A stretch of DNA of 64,000 nucleotides, taken from contig NZ_JAKELO010000002.1 of the NCBI RefSeq assembly GCF_028912405.1, positions 682,001 to 746,000 on the forward strand. Reading direction: 5' to 3'. This DNA is from Methanogenium marinum (GTDB lineage: Archaea > Halobacteriota > Methanomicrobia > Methanomicrobiales > Methanomicrobiaceae). Of this stretch, positions 9,363-18,731 are shown in pieces (position 1 is the stretch's first letter; each line of letters begins with the position of its first letter). The notes under the pieces are model-generated. The model did no database searches, had not been told where the DNA came from, and worked only from the letters and a program-made list of their open reading frames with translations. Both the position numbers and the translations under genes were made by a program.

Positions 9363-11738
9363 TCACAGATGATCATCCGAAACCGTGAAGAGCGCCTCTG
9401 CAAGCGCTTCAGCGGAGGGATATCTGTCTTTCTTCTCTTTTGCAATGCAGCGCATCACAATGTCATCCCACGGTGCTGCGGCAGGGACGCGGGATGAAGG
9501 AAGGGTGGGTGCCTCCCCGAGAATAGCATCTGTCATCTCCACCAGCCCGCCATCATCAAACGGACGGCGGCCGGTCAGGAGTTCATAGAAAACAATTCCC
9601 GTCTGATAGATGTCTGTTCGGGTATCCGCATCCCCGAAGCGGCGGGGGGCAATCTGTTCCGGGGCCGCATACTGAATCGAGAAACCCACGACAGAGGACT
9701 CATGCCCGTCGCCCATCACTTTCCCAAGACCCCAGTCGGTTATTTTGGCGGTATTGTCCTCAGTGAGGAGGATGTTGTGCGGCTTGATGTCACGATGGAT
9801 GATGTCGTGTTCGTGGGCATATATGAGGCCACGGACAATATCGTTGATAATCCCCGCTGCTTCTGCAGGTGGGAGGGGAGGAGTTACGCCGGCAAGCGAA
9901 CGGGATACATACTCCATCTCAACAAAGGGCACCGGCAGGATATTGACCGAGCAGATGCGGACGATGTTCGGGTGGGAAAGCCCTTCCCAGAGTTTCATCT
10001 CTTTTAAGAAGATGCGGCCCGTTGTCTCATCAAAGCTGATAGGAACCTTGACTGCCACAACCGCCCCGTCTTCCCGTCTCACTGCACGGAAGACCCGTGC
10101 GATCCCGCCTTTTCCAATGAACGACACATCGCGGTAGCGGTCTGAAAGGGTGGCGGGGAAGTAGACATCACGCAGCTGTGTGTCCATGATATGGGTCTCA
10201 TCGAAGGGATCATCACCAACGTGAGCAATACGGGTCCGCTCGTCTGTGTCCCCCGACACATGAGGGGTGATGAAACAGGAGCGGTGATAGAGCCCGAGAA
10301 GGACGGCGGCAGGACAGAGCACGAGGGGTAAAAAACCGCCAGGAACACCCGGATTCCCCAGACCCGCCAGGAGCAGGGCAGCTGAAATGACCGCTGCAAT
10401 ACCTGCCACGATGAGGTAGGCACCGAGGAGATACCGGGGAGACTGTTCCGTTGCGGTGGATGAAGCAAGAATGACTCCTGCCACCGAGAGAAATGCCAGC
10501 CCGACCATGACCGGACTGATGCCCGGCATCGTCCCCAGAACCATAATGGACTGGAAACCTGAGAGAAACATCGCCGAACTGCACAGAACCACAAGGATGG
10601 TGTACCCGACAATCAGGACGGACATGGTATGCCCGCTCCGGTTCAGGACACTCGCATGCCGGGCACGCCGGTCAGCAACCGTGAGCAGACCTGCAACAGC
10701 GAGGGACACCAGAAAGGCAAATAGCGGCCAGAGGAAATCTTCCTGTTCCCGGGGGAAGGAAAAGGGCCCGGCCGTCCCATCAGGCCGCAGACCCTGTCCC
10801 GGTGCATCATCCTGCATTTCCGGGGTAACAGTTACGGTATATGCATCAATGCCTGCAGTCAGGGGGGCCGCATCCTCCACAATGACGACACCGGTGAGTT
10901 CTCCCATCATGTCAAATGGTTTGCGATCGATGGAAACACGCCCGTTTTCTTCATCCCATGCCCGGAGCTGATCCGGGGAAGGCGACTGGATAAGAAACGG
11001 TTCGTCTCCGATTCCATTGCCGCTGGCATCGGTCCCTTCATACCCGCTCCAGCTGTTACCCACCTGCCCCTCAAATGAGGTTCCCTCATATTCGTAGGTG
11101 GTCACCGGCGATGTCCATGAAGTCTCCGGGGAAGACGAAACAGCACCGGTAACGCAGTCAATTTCATTGAAATAAACCGCGGTTCCATCCGATTCACGGA
11201 CCTGAATTCCGATACGCTGACCCTCAATAGTGTTGCCGGTAACGAGGGTCCGGTCTGCATCATAGATGCAGATGCCGATGCTCATTCCGGGATAGGTGGT
11301 GGCAATGGTGGTTCCTGTTATCACCGTATTGTCCCCACGCACGAAGATGCCGCAGGGGACTGACCCGGAAATTACCACTTCTTCGAGGGTAATCCCCCCT
11401 GACTCCATGAGAATGGCTGTATCAGCATCTGCTGCCACGATGACCGGTAATCCACCGCCGGTATCCACACCGGTGACGGTCACCGGAACACTGATGGTGA
11501 GGGATTCATAATAGGTGCCGCTCTCAACAAGAACGGTGTCTCCCGGCATGACCATGGCAAGCGCTTCTGAAATAGTGGGGTACCCATCCCCGCCGACGGA
11601 GAGAGTGGCAGCACTCGCCGTCATGCAGAACAATCCTGCAACGAGCAGAATGGTGACGAAGATTACGTGTACAGAGCGGCTGCTTCTGGTGGTCTGGTTT
11701 TCTCTGTTCCAATCGTCACGTCTGTTGTTCATAGGCAC
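9363..11738 (-). CDS. Membrane Ser/Thr protein kinase with NosD-like sensor
   Basis: 791 residues from a GTG at 11738 (an ATG at 11732 is equally possible). An N-terminal signal or anchor is followed by a periplasmic beta-helix domain of NosD/CASH type (about residues 40-230). About five membrane helices lie between residues 335 and 480, then a complete Hanks-type kinase domain (about 530-785): glycine loop GKGGIARVF, lysine in AVKV, catalytic loop HRDIKPHNILL, APEQ, and a DWG in place of DFG. The extracellular part probably senses carbohydrate or envelope state and the kinase signals inside. The neighbours upstream on the same strand are an FHA protein (gap 12 bp) and a PP2C phosphatase, the expected readout and off-switch. 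Confidence 0.93.
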   Translation of the reverse strand: MPMNNRRDDWNRENQTTRSSRSVHVIFVTILLVAGLFCMTASAATLSVGGDGYPTISEALAMVMPGDTVLVESGTYYESLTISVPVTVTGVDTGGGLPVIVAADADTAILMESGGITLEEVVISGSVPCGIFVRGDNTVITGTTIATTYPGMSIGICIYDADRTLVTGNTIEGQRIGIQVRESDGTAVYFNEIDCVTGAVSSSPETSWTSPVTTYEYEGTSFEGQVGNSWSGYEGTDASGNGIGDEPFLIQSPSPDQLRAWDEENGRVSIDRKPFDMMGELTGVVIVEDAAPLTAGIDAYTVTVTPEMQDDAPGQGLRPDGTAGPFSFPREQEDFLWPLFAFLVSLAVAGLLTVADRRARHASVLNRSGHTMSVLIVGYTILVVLCSSAMFLSGFQSIMVLGTMPGISPVMVGLAFLSVAGVILASSTATEQSPRYLLGAYLIVAGIAAVISAALLLAGLGNPGVPGGFLPLVLCPAAVLLGLYHRSCFITPHVSGDTDERTRIAHVGDDPFDETHIMDTQLRDVYFPATLSDRYRDVSFIGKGGIARVFRAVRREDGAVVAVKVPISFDETTGRIFLKEMKLWEGLSHPNIVRICSVNILPVPFVEMEYVSRSLAGVTPPLPPAEAAGIINDIVRGLIYAHEHDIIHRDIKPHNILLTEDNTAKITDWGLGKVMGDGHESSVVGFSIQYAAPEQIAPRRFGDADTRTDIYQTGIVFYELLTGRRPFDDGGLVEMTDAILGEAPTLPSSRVPAAAPWDDIVMRCIAKEKKDRYPSAEALAEALFTVSDDHL

Positions 11739-11750
11739 CCGTCTCTTCTC

Positions 11751-12608
11751 TTATTTATCTGCTGCATCCTGCACTTCTGCGACAATGAAAAGGAACCGGA
11801 CTCCACGGGGGCCACGGGCAAGATCGATAATATCGCCTGCCATCAGCCGCACCTCAGTGTTCGCTTCGCACTGGTTGTCATTCAGATAGGTACCCCCGGT
11901 GCTCCCCCGGTCGGTGAGAAACCAGCCCCCTTCCTTCCGGAGAATTTCCGCGTGTGGCCGGGATATGCGGGTGACGAGGTCAAAATCCCGGTGGACAACA
12001 ATGGCAGCATCCCCGGTGAGTGTTCCCGGAGGGGCATACTGAACTGCGGTGACTTCCTCCCCTTCCATGAGCGGGCCAAGGCGTTTCTCCTCCCGGCCGA
12101 TGCGTGTCACATCTTCCAGGAGAGGGATAGTCTGCCCGTCCGCTGGCCCGCCGAGAACAAAGATAACGGGCGATTCTCCTGCATATTCACGGGAGACCAT
12201 CCGCCGGGCTTCTTCAACCTTTCCTGCCAGCTCGCTTCCCTTAATATCGATGTCTAAGTTCGAGAATAACCCGAGGTTACGGATAATCTCCTCGATACCG
12301 CCGGGGCGGGTGGAATATTTCCAGACCGGAAGTGACCCGCGGGAAGTGGCCCGCCCGAACCCTGCCTCTTTGGTGATGATGCCTGCGGTGAGCATCTTTT
12401 CGAGATGTTTCTTGGTATTCACATAAGAAGTGCCAATCCCGGCGGCGATCTCGCTGGCATCTTTCGGGGTGTTTTCAATTATCTTGAGGATGTGAAGTCG
12501 TACGGGGTTTGAGAGCACATTGAGGTATTTTGAGAGGTCCTCATAGTAGTCCATATCCTCGGTCATCATCACCGTCTTTGCATTGGCATAATCGTCTGGA
12601 TCATTCAT
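11751..12608 (-). CDS. ArsR-like winged-helix protein fused to an FHA domain
   Basis: 285 residues. Residues about 25-110 are an ArsR/TrmB-like winged helix (LSNPVRLHILKIIENTP, then IAAGIGTSYVNTKKHLEKM). A middle linker (110-180) leads to an FHA domain (about 180-275) with the phosphothreonine-binding features RIGRE, SRPHAEI and GSTGGTYLND. It starts directly after the phosphatase stop codon and ends 12 bp before the kinase. By family logic, FHA binds a phosphothreonine on the kinase or another protein, and the winged helix binds DNA. It may therefore be a direct kinase-to-promoter effector. The DNA target is unknown. Confidence 0.88.
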   Translation of the reverse strand: MNDPDDYANAKTVMMTEDMDYYEDLSKYLNVLSNPVRLHILKIIENTPKDASEIAAGIGTSYVNTKKHLEKMLTAGIITKEAGFGRATSRGSLPVWKYSTRPGGIEEIIRNLGLFSNLDIDIKGSELAGKVEEARRMVSREYAGESPVIFVLGGPADGQTIPLLEDVTRIGREEKRLGPLMEGEEVTAVQYAPPGTLTGDAAIVVHRDFDLVTRISRPHAEILRKEGGWFLTDRGSTGGTYLNDNQCEANTEVRLMAGDIIDLARGPRGVRFLFIVAEVQDAADK

Positions 12609-13379
12609 TTAATCACATTCTTCCTGGGGTATTGTTTTGCCGTGCACCCTGACAACAATGAGGGTGATATTATCGTTCGATGTTTTAGCAGCCGCTTCCA
12701 TAAGGAAGGATGCCGATTCTTCTGCAGTCAGCGCTTCTCCTGCCATACACATTGTCTCCTGTGTGACATAGTCATGCAGGCCGTCTGATGAGAGCACCAG
12801 TGTGTCACCGGCCAGGAGTCGGTGGGAGGTGCAGTCGGCAGCAAAGTCTGCCCCCAGTGAGTGGGTGATGATATGTTTCATCGGATGGGTGAGGGCCTCT
12901 TCCTGCGTGATAACCTCACGGTCAACCAGACTCTGCACGAATGAGTGGTCCTTTGTGAGGGAACAGACAGTTCCTGCACGTATGAGCGTGCAGCGGGAAT
13001 CTCCCGTATTACACAGGCTGACCATCCCGTTCCCGAAGCAGGCGGAGACGAACGTCGTCCCCATCCCCGAGCGGTTTCCGGTTGCCTGTTCCCGGATGGC
13101 TTCGTGGGCGAGAGTGTGAGCCTGTTTCAGGATTGCTGCTGCCGTTTCGGGATCGCCTGCGGTGAGGCCTGCCTCCTGTATCGTTTCCCTGAATATGCGG
13201 ATGGCAAGGGCTGATGCTACGTCCCCTGCTTCATGACCACCTATTCCATCAGCAACGGCACAGGCCAGCCCCCCATCCACCGGGGCAATGCACCATGCGT
13301 CCTCATTGACCGGTCGTACACCGGCAACGGAGATGGCATGATATTCAAATTGTTCACGGGTTCCTGTGTCTGATCTCAT
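12609..13379 (-). CDS. PP2C-family protein phosphatase
   Basis: 256 residues from the ATG at 13379; the frame is open to a GTG at 13415. A TATA-like ACATTTATTACT at about 13420-13432 would give a short leader before 13379. PP2C metal-binding motifs are present: VNEDAW, VADGIGGHEAGDVAS, SGMGTTFVSA, NTGDSRC, LVLSSDGLHDYV and TSNDNITLIVV. It should dephosphorylate Ser/Thr on the kinase or its targets in the cytoplasm. It is the first gene of the run phosphatase-FHA-kinase, with the stop abutting the next start. Confidence 0.93.
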   Translation of the reverse strand: MRSDTGTREQFEYHAISVAGVRPVNEDAWCIAPVDGGLACAVADGIGGHEAGDVASALAIRIFRETIQEAGLTAGDPETAAAILKQAHTLAHEAIREQATGNRSGMGTTFVSACFGNGMVSLCNTGDSRCTLIRAGTVCSLTKDHSFVQSLVDREVITQEEALTHPMKHIITHSLGADFAADCTSHRLLAGDTLVLSSDGLHDYVTQETMCMAGEALTAEESASFLMEAAAKTSNDNITLIVVRVHGKTIPQEECD

Positions 13380-13851
13380 CTCTCCGACTCGTATTGAAAG
13401 AAGTATGGTCTTCACCAGTAATAAATGTGGGAAATGGTAGTGGTTCTACAGTGGCCGGATTTGGTGGGGGTGCTATACTCTTCATTCGTGTTCACCTGAG
13501 GGACAGGAGGGGCTCTTTTTCCTCAGATGTATTCTCTTATACCGGAAAAATACCTGATCTCTGTTACTACTGGATGGATTTGTCCATTCGTAATGGACAG
13601 TATTGTCCACTGGCATTGGACACCTGCCCTCGTTGTGACCGGAGGGACAGGCATTATGCGAAATCTTCGCATACCCATATTATTATGTCCCTGATGTCAG
13701 GGATTCCGGAGTATTTGACCACAGAACACCCAATTTATTCTCATATGACAGAACGAACCGGAGAGAAACACCGCCCACAATTATTGCACTGCCAACGGTT
13801 GCAAATGCAACAAATAATGCCATACCACTCCCAACATAATTATACCATTTC
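13380..13851. promoter_or_regulatory. Divergent intergenic region with two tandem 19-bp dyads
   Basis: The region separates the PP2C gene (minus) from the MarR gene (plus). It holds two operator-like dyads of identical length: TGTCCATTCGTAATGGACA at 13581-13599 (perfect 8-bp arms, 3-nt centre) and TGTCCACTGGCATTGGACA at 13604-13622 (6-bp arms). Their centres are 23 bp apart. A fragment at about 13649-13735 resembles the nucleotidyltransferase remnants found at 29.2 kb and 32.6 kb. Binding by the MarR protein is only a guess. Confidence 0.5.
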
Positions 13852-14355
13852 ATGCCTCAGAACGCCCCCCCACATTACACCATCCCTGATGACATTCCGC
13901 TCGCAGGACTCATCTCAATCGTCCACCGCATGTACAGCATCCACATGGATGGACAGGCGATAGCACCCGGCCTGAAAACGGGACAGATTCCCTTTTTCAT
14001 GCGAATTTCCCGTGAACCGGGTATCACGCAGGACGACCTTGCAGCCTATTATATCATCGACAAAGGAACGGTCGCCCGGGCTGCCAGGCGGATGGAGGAA
14101 CACGGTCTTATCACCCGCACTCCCGACCCGGACAACCGGCGGAAGCTGCGTCTCTTTCTGACCGCCCGTGGGGAGGCTGCTGTTCCGCGGGTCTTTGCCA
14201 CCGACCGGGATTGGGACAAGAGAGTTCTCTCCGGCCTCTCTGAAGAGGAACGCCGCAATCTCCATGCAATTTTTCAAAAAATGGCTGTGCAAAGCCGCGA
14301 CATTGCCCGTGGAGACGCGGACAACGGGAGTGAATTTGGCACAGAACACCGGTAA
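13852..14355 (+). CDS. MarR-family transcriptional regulator
   Basis: 167 residues with the MarR winged-helix core at about residues 45-120: ITQDDLAAYYIIDKGTVARA as the recognition helix-turn-helix and DPDNRRKLRLFLTARG as the wing (the family's D-x-R-x3-L-x-LT pattern). These proteins are dimeric DNA-binding repressors that often respond to small phenolic ligands. The gene lies 146 bp upstream of an MFS efflux-type gene on the same strand, the usual arrangement of a local repressor and its pump. The upstream dyads at 13581-13622 are candidate binding sites. Confidence 0.88.
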   Translation: MPQNAPPHYTIPDDIPLAGLISIVHRMYSIHMDGQAIAPGLKTGQIPFFMRISREPGITQDDLAAYYIIDKGTVARAARRMEEHGLITRTPDPDNRRKLRLFLTARGEAAVPRVFATDRDWDKRVLSGLSEEERRNLHAIFQKMAVQSRDIARGDADNGSEFGTEHR

Positions 14356-14501
14356 GGAGAGCTGTGGTACGACACTCTTCCCTGCCACATCAGCAATTTC
14401 ACATATGAAAATAATCAGTTCCTTCCCCATCAGCGTATGAGTATCTGAGGGACAGAATATCCGGGAAACCACCAGATAACACGGAGTAAACAGAACCAAC
14501 A

Positions 14502-15746
14502 ATGAATACTTTTGCTCAGCACATGAAAAACGGAGATACTGCAGGTAAAAATCGGGGAAGAATCTTATTTCTCCTTCTTTCCTCTATGATGACCATGATG
14601 GGAGGGGCAGCAGTTGCACCCTCCCTTCCGGGGATAAGCGCCACCTTCTCCACATACCCCGAAAGTGTTATCGCGATGATAATCACCCTCCCGCCACTCG
14701 CAATTGTTCTGACCGGATGGTGCATCGGCATTATCTGCGACCGGGTGGGAAAGGTGAAGCCCCTCATGATATCTCTCGCCTTCTTTGCACTCTTTGGATC
14801 ATCCGGTGTATATCTCAGTTCGCTGGAGATGATCCTTGTCGGCAGGGCCATGCTGGGTGTTGCGATAGCAGGCATCATGACAACCACAAACGCACTGATA
14901 GCAGCCTATTACACAGGCCCGGAACGGGCAAAGGTGATTGGCTATCAGACGGCGGGGATGGGCATCGGAGCAATTGTGCTTGAAACCTCCGGAGGGTATC
15001 TCGCCTCTATTGACTGGAGAGCGGCATTTTACATTTACCTCATCGCCCTGCTCTTCATACCAGGCATTCTCTGGACCATGAAAGAACCGGAACAGATTGA
15101 GAGGAGTTCCCAGAAGACGGGCACAGAATTCGAAAATGCATCCGTATCATCCATTCACTGGGGACATATCGCTCTTATTTACCTTGCAACCTTCAGCGTG
15201 ATGCTCATATTCTACATGATACCAACAAAACTCCCGTATCTCCTGCAGGCGTCAGGCATTACGTCGACCATTATCAGCGGGGTTCTTCTGGGAATTGCCG
15301 GTTTTTCGCAGGGATTCAGCGCTCTTTCCTGCAGCCGGTTCAACGCCCGGTTTAGCAGACAAATAATTCTTGCACTCGGTTTTTCTCTCATGGCGATTGG
15401 AGCTCTTATCATCGGCACAATGCCGGATCTGGCATTTTTAATTGGTGGCCTGATTCTGACCGGCATAGGCATGGGATTTATTATTACAATGCTTATAGGC
15501 TGGCTCGGCGATTTATCCCCGGTACACCGCTACGGCACAGCATTTGGCCTGTTTTCGATGTTTCTCTATCTGGGCCAGTTTATGTCAGGTTTCGTGGCAC
15601 AGCCACTGATTGATTTTGGCGGATCATACGGGGCATTGTTTGTCTATAGCGGACTCTACAGCATTGTACTTGCCGCGGTCTTTGCATTTTTTGCAATCGG
15701 CCCAAAGGTTCTGGCCAAATCTGGAAAAAACCCCGTGGATTCCTAA
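14502..15746 (+). CDS. MFS transporter (DHA1-like drug/metabolite efflux)
   Basis: 414 residues with about 12 predicted membrane helices. The MFS loop-2/3 motif appears as GIICDRVGKVKPL, and PPLAIVLTGWCIG precedes it. The central cytoplasmic loop (about residues 195-225) is hydrophilic. The family exports small molecules by proton antiport; the substrate cannot be read from sequence. Location after a MarR gene suggests inducible efflux. A hairpin and T-run follow at 15771-15803. Confidence 0.9.
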   Translation: MNTFAQHMKNGDTAGKNRGRILFLLLSSMMTMMGGAAVAPSLPGISATFSTYPESVIAMIITLPPLAIVLTGWCIGIICDRVGKVKPLMISLAFFALFGSSGVYLSSLEMILVGRAMLGVAIAGIMTTTNALIAAYYTGPERAKVIGYQTAGMGIGAIVLETSGGYLASIDWRAAFYIYLIALLFIPGILWTMKEPEQIERSSQKTGTEFENASVSSIHWGHIALIYLATFSVMLIFYMIPTKLPYLLQASGITSTIISGVLLGIAGFSQGFSALSCSRFNARFSRQIILALGFSLMAIGALIIGTMPDLAFLIGGLILTGIGMGFIITMLIGWLGDLSPVHRYGTAFGLFSMFLYLGQFMSGFVAQPLIDFGGSYGALFVYSGLYSIVLAAVFAFFAIGPKVLAKSGKNPVDS

Positions 15747-15770
15747 GCCGGGAGGCTACGGTGGTTTTGA

Positions 15771-15803
15771 CGTCCGTTGATACGGACGAAATATTCTTTT
15801 TTT
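15771..15803 (+). terminator. Hairpin plus T-run after the MFS gene
   Basis: CGTCCG-TTGATA-CGGACG forms a perfect 6-bp stem (15771-15788). The run CTTTTTTT follows within about 8 nt. Archaeal termination needs mainly the T-run; the hairpin makes this one of the clearest terminators in the window. Confidence 0.6.
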
Positions 15804-16195
15804 CTGGTCAGGGGTATTTTTTCAGATTTCAAACAGGATTTTTGCAGTTCTCCTGAATTGAGCCAGTTTTTCAGCAGGTGAATTAAGTTCGGGTGCATAT
15901 GTCAGGTGAGGGCTGGTGCATCACTGATGATGAAGCCTGAACGAATCAGAAAAAAACAGGGATACTGCCTCTCTCCACCCTGTTGCATCAATTTTTATCA
16001 TTGTCACCAGGAACATAACCCTCCTCAGAGATATGAGATATGACACTGAATATTTAAATCAGAACAAATGATAAATAGATCAATAAGCCCCCTTTCTTAC
16101 GGTCACAGACTCACGGGCACAAAGCAGGTGCGAATCGGTTTGAGCAGGTGATAAAATTCAGAACAAGGAAAAATTCCCGGTAAAGGAATGAGAAT
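15804..16195. other. Gene-free region before the Imm-5-like gene
   Basis: AT-rich, with no ORF of note and no repeat recognised. The right part presumably holds the promoter for the gene at 16196; AATATTTAAATCAG near 16051 is a TATA-like candidate, but it lies about 145 bp upstream. Confidence 0.3.
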
Positions 16196-16708
16196 ATGAA
16201 AGAAGAATCCCCATTTTCACGTGCCCACAAGGATGAACCGATGGCAGAGCTTGTGAGGGAAACGGATCATCAGACATTAGCCATCTGGGCCATTGACTGT
16301 GTTGAACGCGTGATACCATACTTTGAGATACAATTTCCACTCGATAACCGGCCCGGAAAGGCTCTCGATACGCTCCGGAATTGGATCAATACAGGGATTT
16401 TCAGCATGGAAGATATACGCAAAGCGTCGCTTGATGCTCATGCGGCTGCCCGCGAGGTGGGTAAGGATAATGCGGCCCGTTCTGCTGCCCGTGCCGCGGG
16501 TCAGGCAGTAGCAACGGCACATGTCCCCACTCATTCTCTTGCTGCTGCAACGTATGCTTTACAGGCGATTTACCGGGCCGAAAGCCCCTCTGAGGCCGAT
16601 GCCGCCGTAGCCCGTGAACGGGACTGGCAATACCAGCATTTACGCGAGCTCTTAAACAGCCGTGAGACATCTAAACGTGCTGCACCAGAAAGTGATGAAC
16701 ATAAATGA
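16196..16708 (+). CDS. Putative Imm-5-like (immunity-type) small protein
   Basis: 170 residues, alanine-rich and predicted all-helical. The segment LAIWAIDCVERVIPYFE followed by DNRPGKALDTLRNWI resembles the Imm-5-like family often labelled putative immunity protein in archaea and bacteria. Typical features visible are the paired helices HAAAREVGKDNAARSAARAA and an H-x-P-T-H-S-L-A-A-A-TYALQAIY segment. There is no toxin gene next to it, so an immunity role is not supported by context. The assignment rests on recalled family patterns, and the function is unknown. It stands alone, flanked by about 450 and 570 bp of gene-free DNA. Confidence 0.6.
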   Translation: MKEESPFSRAHKDEPMAELVRETDHQTLAIWAIDCVERVIPYFEIQFPLDNRPGKALDTLRNWINTGIFSMEDIRKASLDAHAAAREVGKDNAARSAARAAGQAVATAHVPTHSLAAATYALQAIYRAESPSEADAAVARERDWQYQHLRELLNSRETSKRAAPESDEHK

Positions 16709-17282
16709 AGGGGAGAGACGATGTGTGACAGAGAAATATCATCCCCTGATCAGAGTGGATACCACCGAACCCAAAAGACGGGAGGGTGAACATTTCGGTC
16801 ATCCCTGCTCCTGATTTTCACCGCACTGTTTTTTTTGTCCATTCAGATATGTTCTCCAGAGGCGTAGAGGCGTAATGCAGTTTTTTTTGCCCCCTCGTGT
16901 ACATACTGTATGTGTGCGCCCCTCCCCGGCATACAACCTCCGGAAGAATAAAATATCAGAAAAAAACCCGGATATTAGGCTTATCGGGCGAAATTCTGCA
17001 GCATATCTGTTCGTGTAACAGGGTTTGAAGGACGTCTCCATACCCGATGCCCGTTCCCTGCACATAACATTACTGTATTAGAAAGGCACCACCTAATTAG
17101 GCCCCAAAATGGAACGGTTTGCCAAAAAACGGATGAATATCGAATATTTCGACACCACACCCTTCTATACGCCAACCGACGACACAAATCAAAATAAGCC
17201 ACATTTGAAGCTATTTAAAGGATTTAAACCCAAATATCCCGATTTTCCCCCAACACATATAAAGGGTGAACAAGAGAGATAC
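16709..17282. other. Gene-free leader region upstream of ablA
   Basis: The ablA frame is already open from 17109 but no ribosome site marks an early start. The region holds the palindrome CCTAATTAGG (about 17092-17101). TATA-like runs TATTTAAAGG (about 17212) and ACATATAAAGG (about 17256) are probable promoter elements for the acetyl-beta-lysine operon. Osmotic control is expected from the pathway but no specific operator is identified. Confidence 0.4.
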
Positions 17283-18731
17283 ATGGCAGAGCAAATTCCT
17301 CTTGATTTATCATCTCAGGATTATTTCGTTCCATCCGGATTTCTCATCTCTGGCATGTTTCACTCCATCCGGATTATTAACCGCATGACTATTTCGCCCC
17401 CCCTGGTTTTTGATCGTATGACAATCTATTCATCCAATCAGCAGCAGATGGCTGCAAAAATTGATCCCACATCACAGCGTCTTCAATGGAAAAACTGGCA
17501 ATGGCAGACCCGTCACGCCATAAAAGACATCGCTACCGTTGAACGTCTGCTTGACATCCAGTTTTCCCCGGAAAAACGGGCAAAGATTGAGGAGACCATT
17601 GCAAAATTCCCCTTCTGCATCACACCGTACTACCTCTCCCTCATCGAAGCAGACGATTATGAAAACGATCCCATCTTCATGCAGGCCTTCCCTTCTGAGT
17701 CCGAACTCATCATCGAAGAATGTGACATGTCTGATCCCCTTGCAGAAGATACGGACAGCCCCGCTGCCTGCATCACCCACCGGTATCCTGACCGGGTGCT
17801 GTTCCTGGTCAGTAATGTATGTGCGATGTACTGCCGCCACTGCACCCGGAAACGAAAAGTCGGAGATATCGACTCCATCCCGGACAAGGCTGCCATCCGC
17901 GAGGGCCTTGACTATATTGCCAGAACTCCTGCCATCCGGGACGTTCTGCTCTCAGGAGGCGACCCTCTCATGCTGCCCGATGCGTATCTTGACTGGATTC
18001 TTACTGAGCTGCAGGCCATTCCTCATGTCGAGATCATCCGGATAGGAAGCCGTGTCCCGGTGGTCCTTCCCTATCGCATCACCAACGAGCTTGTCGGGAT
18101 GCTCAAAAAACACCACCCCCTCTACCTCAATACGCACTTCAATCACCCGCGGGAAATAACCGCTTCATCACGAGAGGCACTCAGAAAACTCGCCGATGCG
18201 GGTATCCCCCTTGGCAACCAGACAGTGCTTTTAGCCGGTGTCAATGACTGCCCCCGGATTATGAAGCGCCTCGTGCAGAAGCTCGTTCAGGAAAGGGTCC
18301 GCCCCTACTATCTCTACCAGTGTGACCTGTCAGAAGGGCTTGCTCACTTCCGCACCCCTGTTGGAAAAGGTATCGAGATTATCGAGAGTCTCATCGGACA
18401 TACGAGCGGGTTTGCAGTACCTACCTATGTCATCGACGCCCCTGGCGGAGGCGGTAAGATTCCGGTGATGCCCAATTACATCATCTCATGGTCAACGAAC
18501 AAGGTGGTGCTGCGAAACTACGAAGGGGTCATCTCCACCTATCGTGAACCGGACAACTATAAACAGGTCTACTGCGACCGAAACTGTGAGGCGTGCACAC
18601 TGCAGCTGAAACTGGATGACGCCAACGAGTCGAAAGGGGTCGGCATCGAACGGCTGCTCTCCGACTACTATGACACCTATATGCTGATTCCTCAGGATAA
18701 TGAACGGGTTGACCGGCGCAATGACGAGTGA
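17283..18731 (+). CDS. ablA: Lysine 2,3-aminomutase (radical SAM, PLP)
   Basis: Converts L-alpha-lysine to L-beta-lysine, the first step to N-epsilon-acetyl-beta-lysine, an osmoprotectant of methanogens. The core from about residue 60 has [32 protein letters not shown] and the radical-SAM cluster motif CAMYCRHC, then LSGGDPL and the PLP-lysine region [12 protein letters not shown]. The frame is open from 17109, and three starts are possible. ATG 17283 has GAGAG five bases upstream. ATG 17448 gives the usual length of about 427 residues but lacks a ribosome site. ATG 17109 would add 58 residues. The extra N-terminus is not recognised. The next gene overlaps by 11 bp and encodes the acetyltransferase, which confirms the pathway. 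Confidence 0.9.
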   Translation: MAEQIPLDLSSQDYFVPSGFLISGMFHSIRIINRMTISPPLVFDRMTIYSSNQQQMAAKIDPTSQRLQWKNWQWQTRHAIKDIATVERLLDIQFSPEKRAKIEETIAKFPFCITPYYLSLIEADDYENDPIFMQAFPSESELIIEECDMSDPLAEDTDSPAACITHRYPDRVLFLVSNVCAMYCRHCTRKRKVGDIDSIPDKAAIREGLDYIARTPAIRDVLLSGGDPLMLPDAYLDWILTELQAIPHVEIIRIGSRVPVVLPYRITNELVGMLKKHHPLYLNTHFNHPREITASSREALRKLADAGIPLGNQTVLLAGVNDCPRIMKRLVQKLVQERVRPYYLYQCDLSEGLAHFRTPVGKGIEIIESLIGHTSGFAVPTYVIDAPGGGGKIPVMPNYIISWSTNKVVLRNYEGVISTYREPDNYKQVYCDRNCEACTLQLKLDDANESKGVGIERLLSDYYDTYMLIPQDNERVDRRNDE

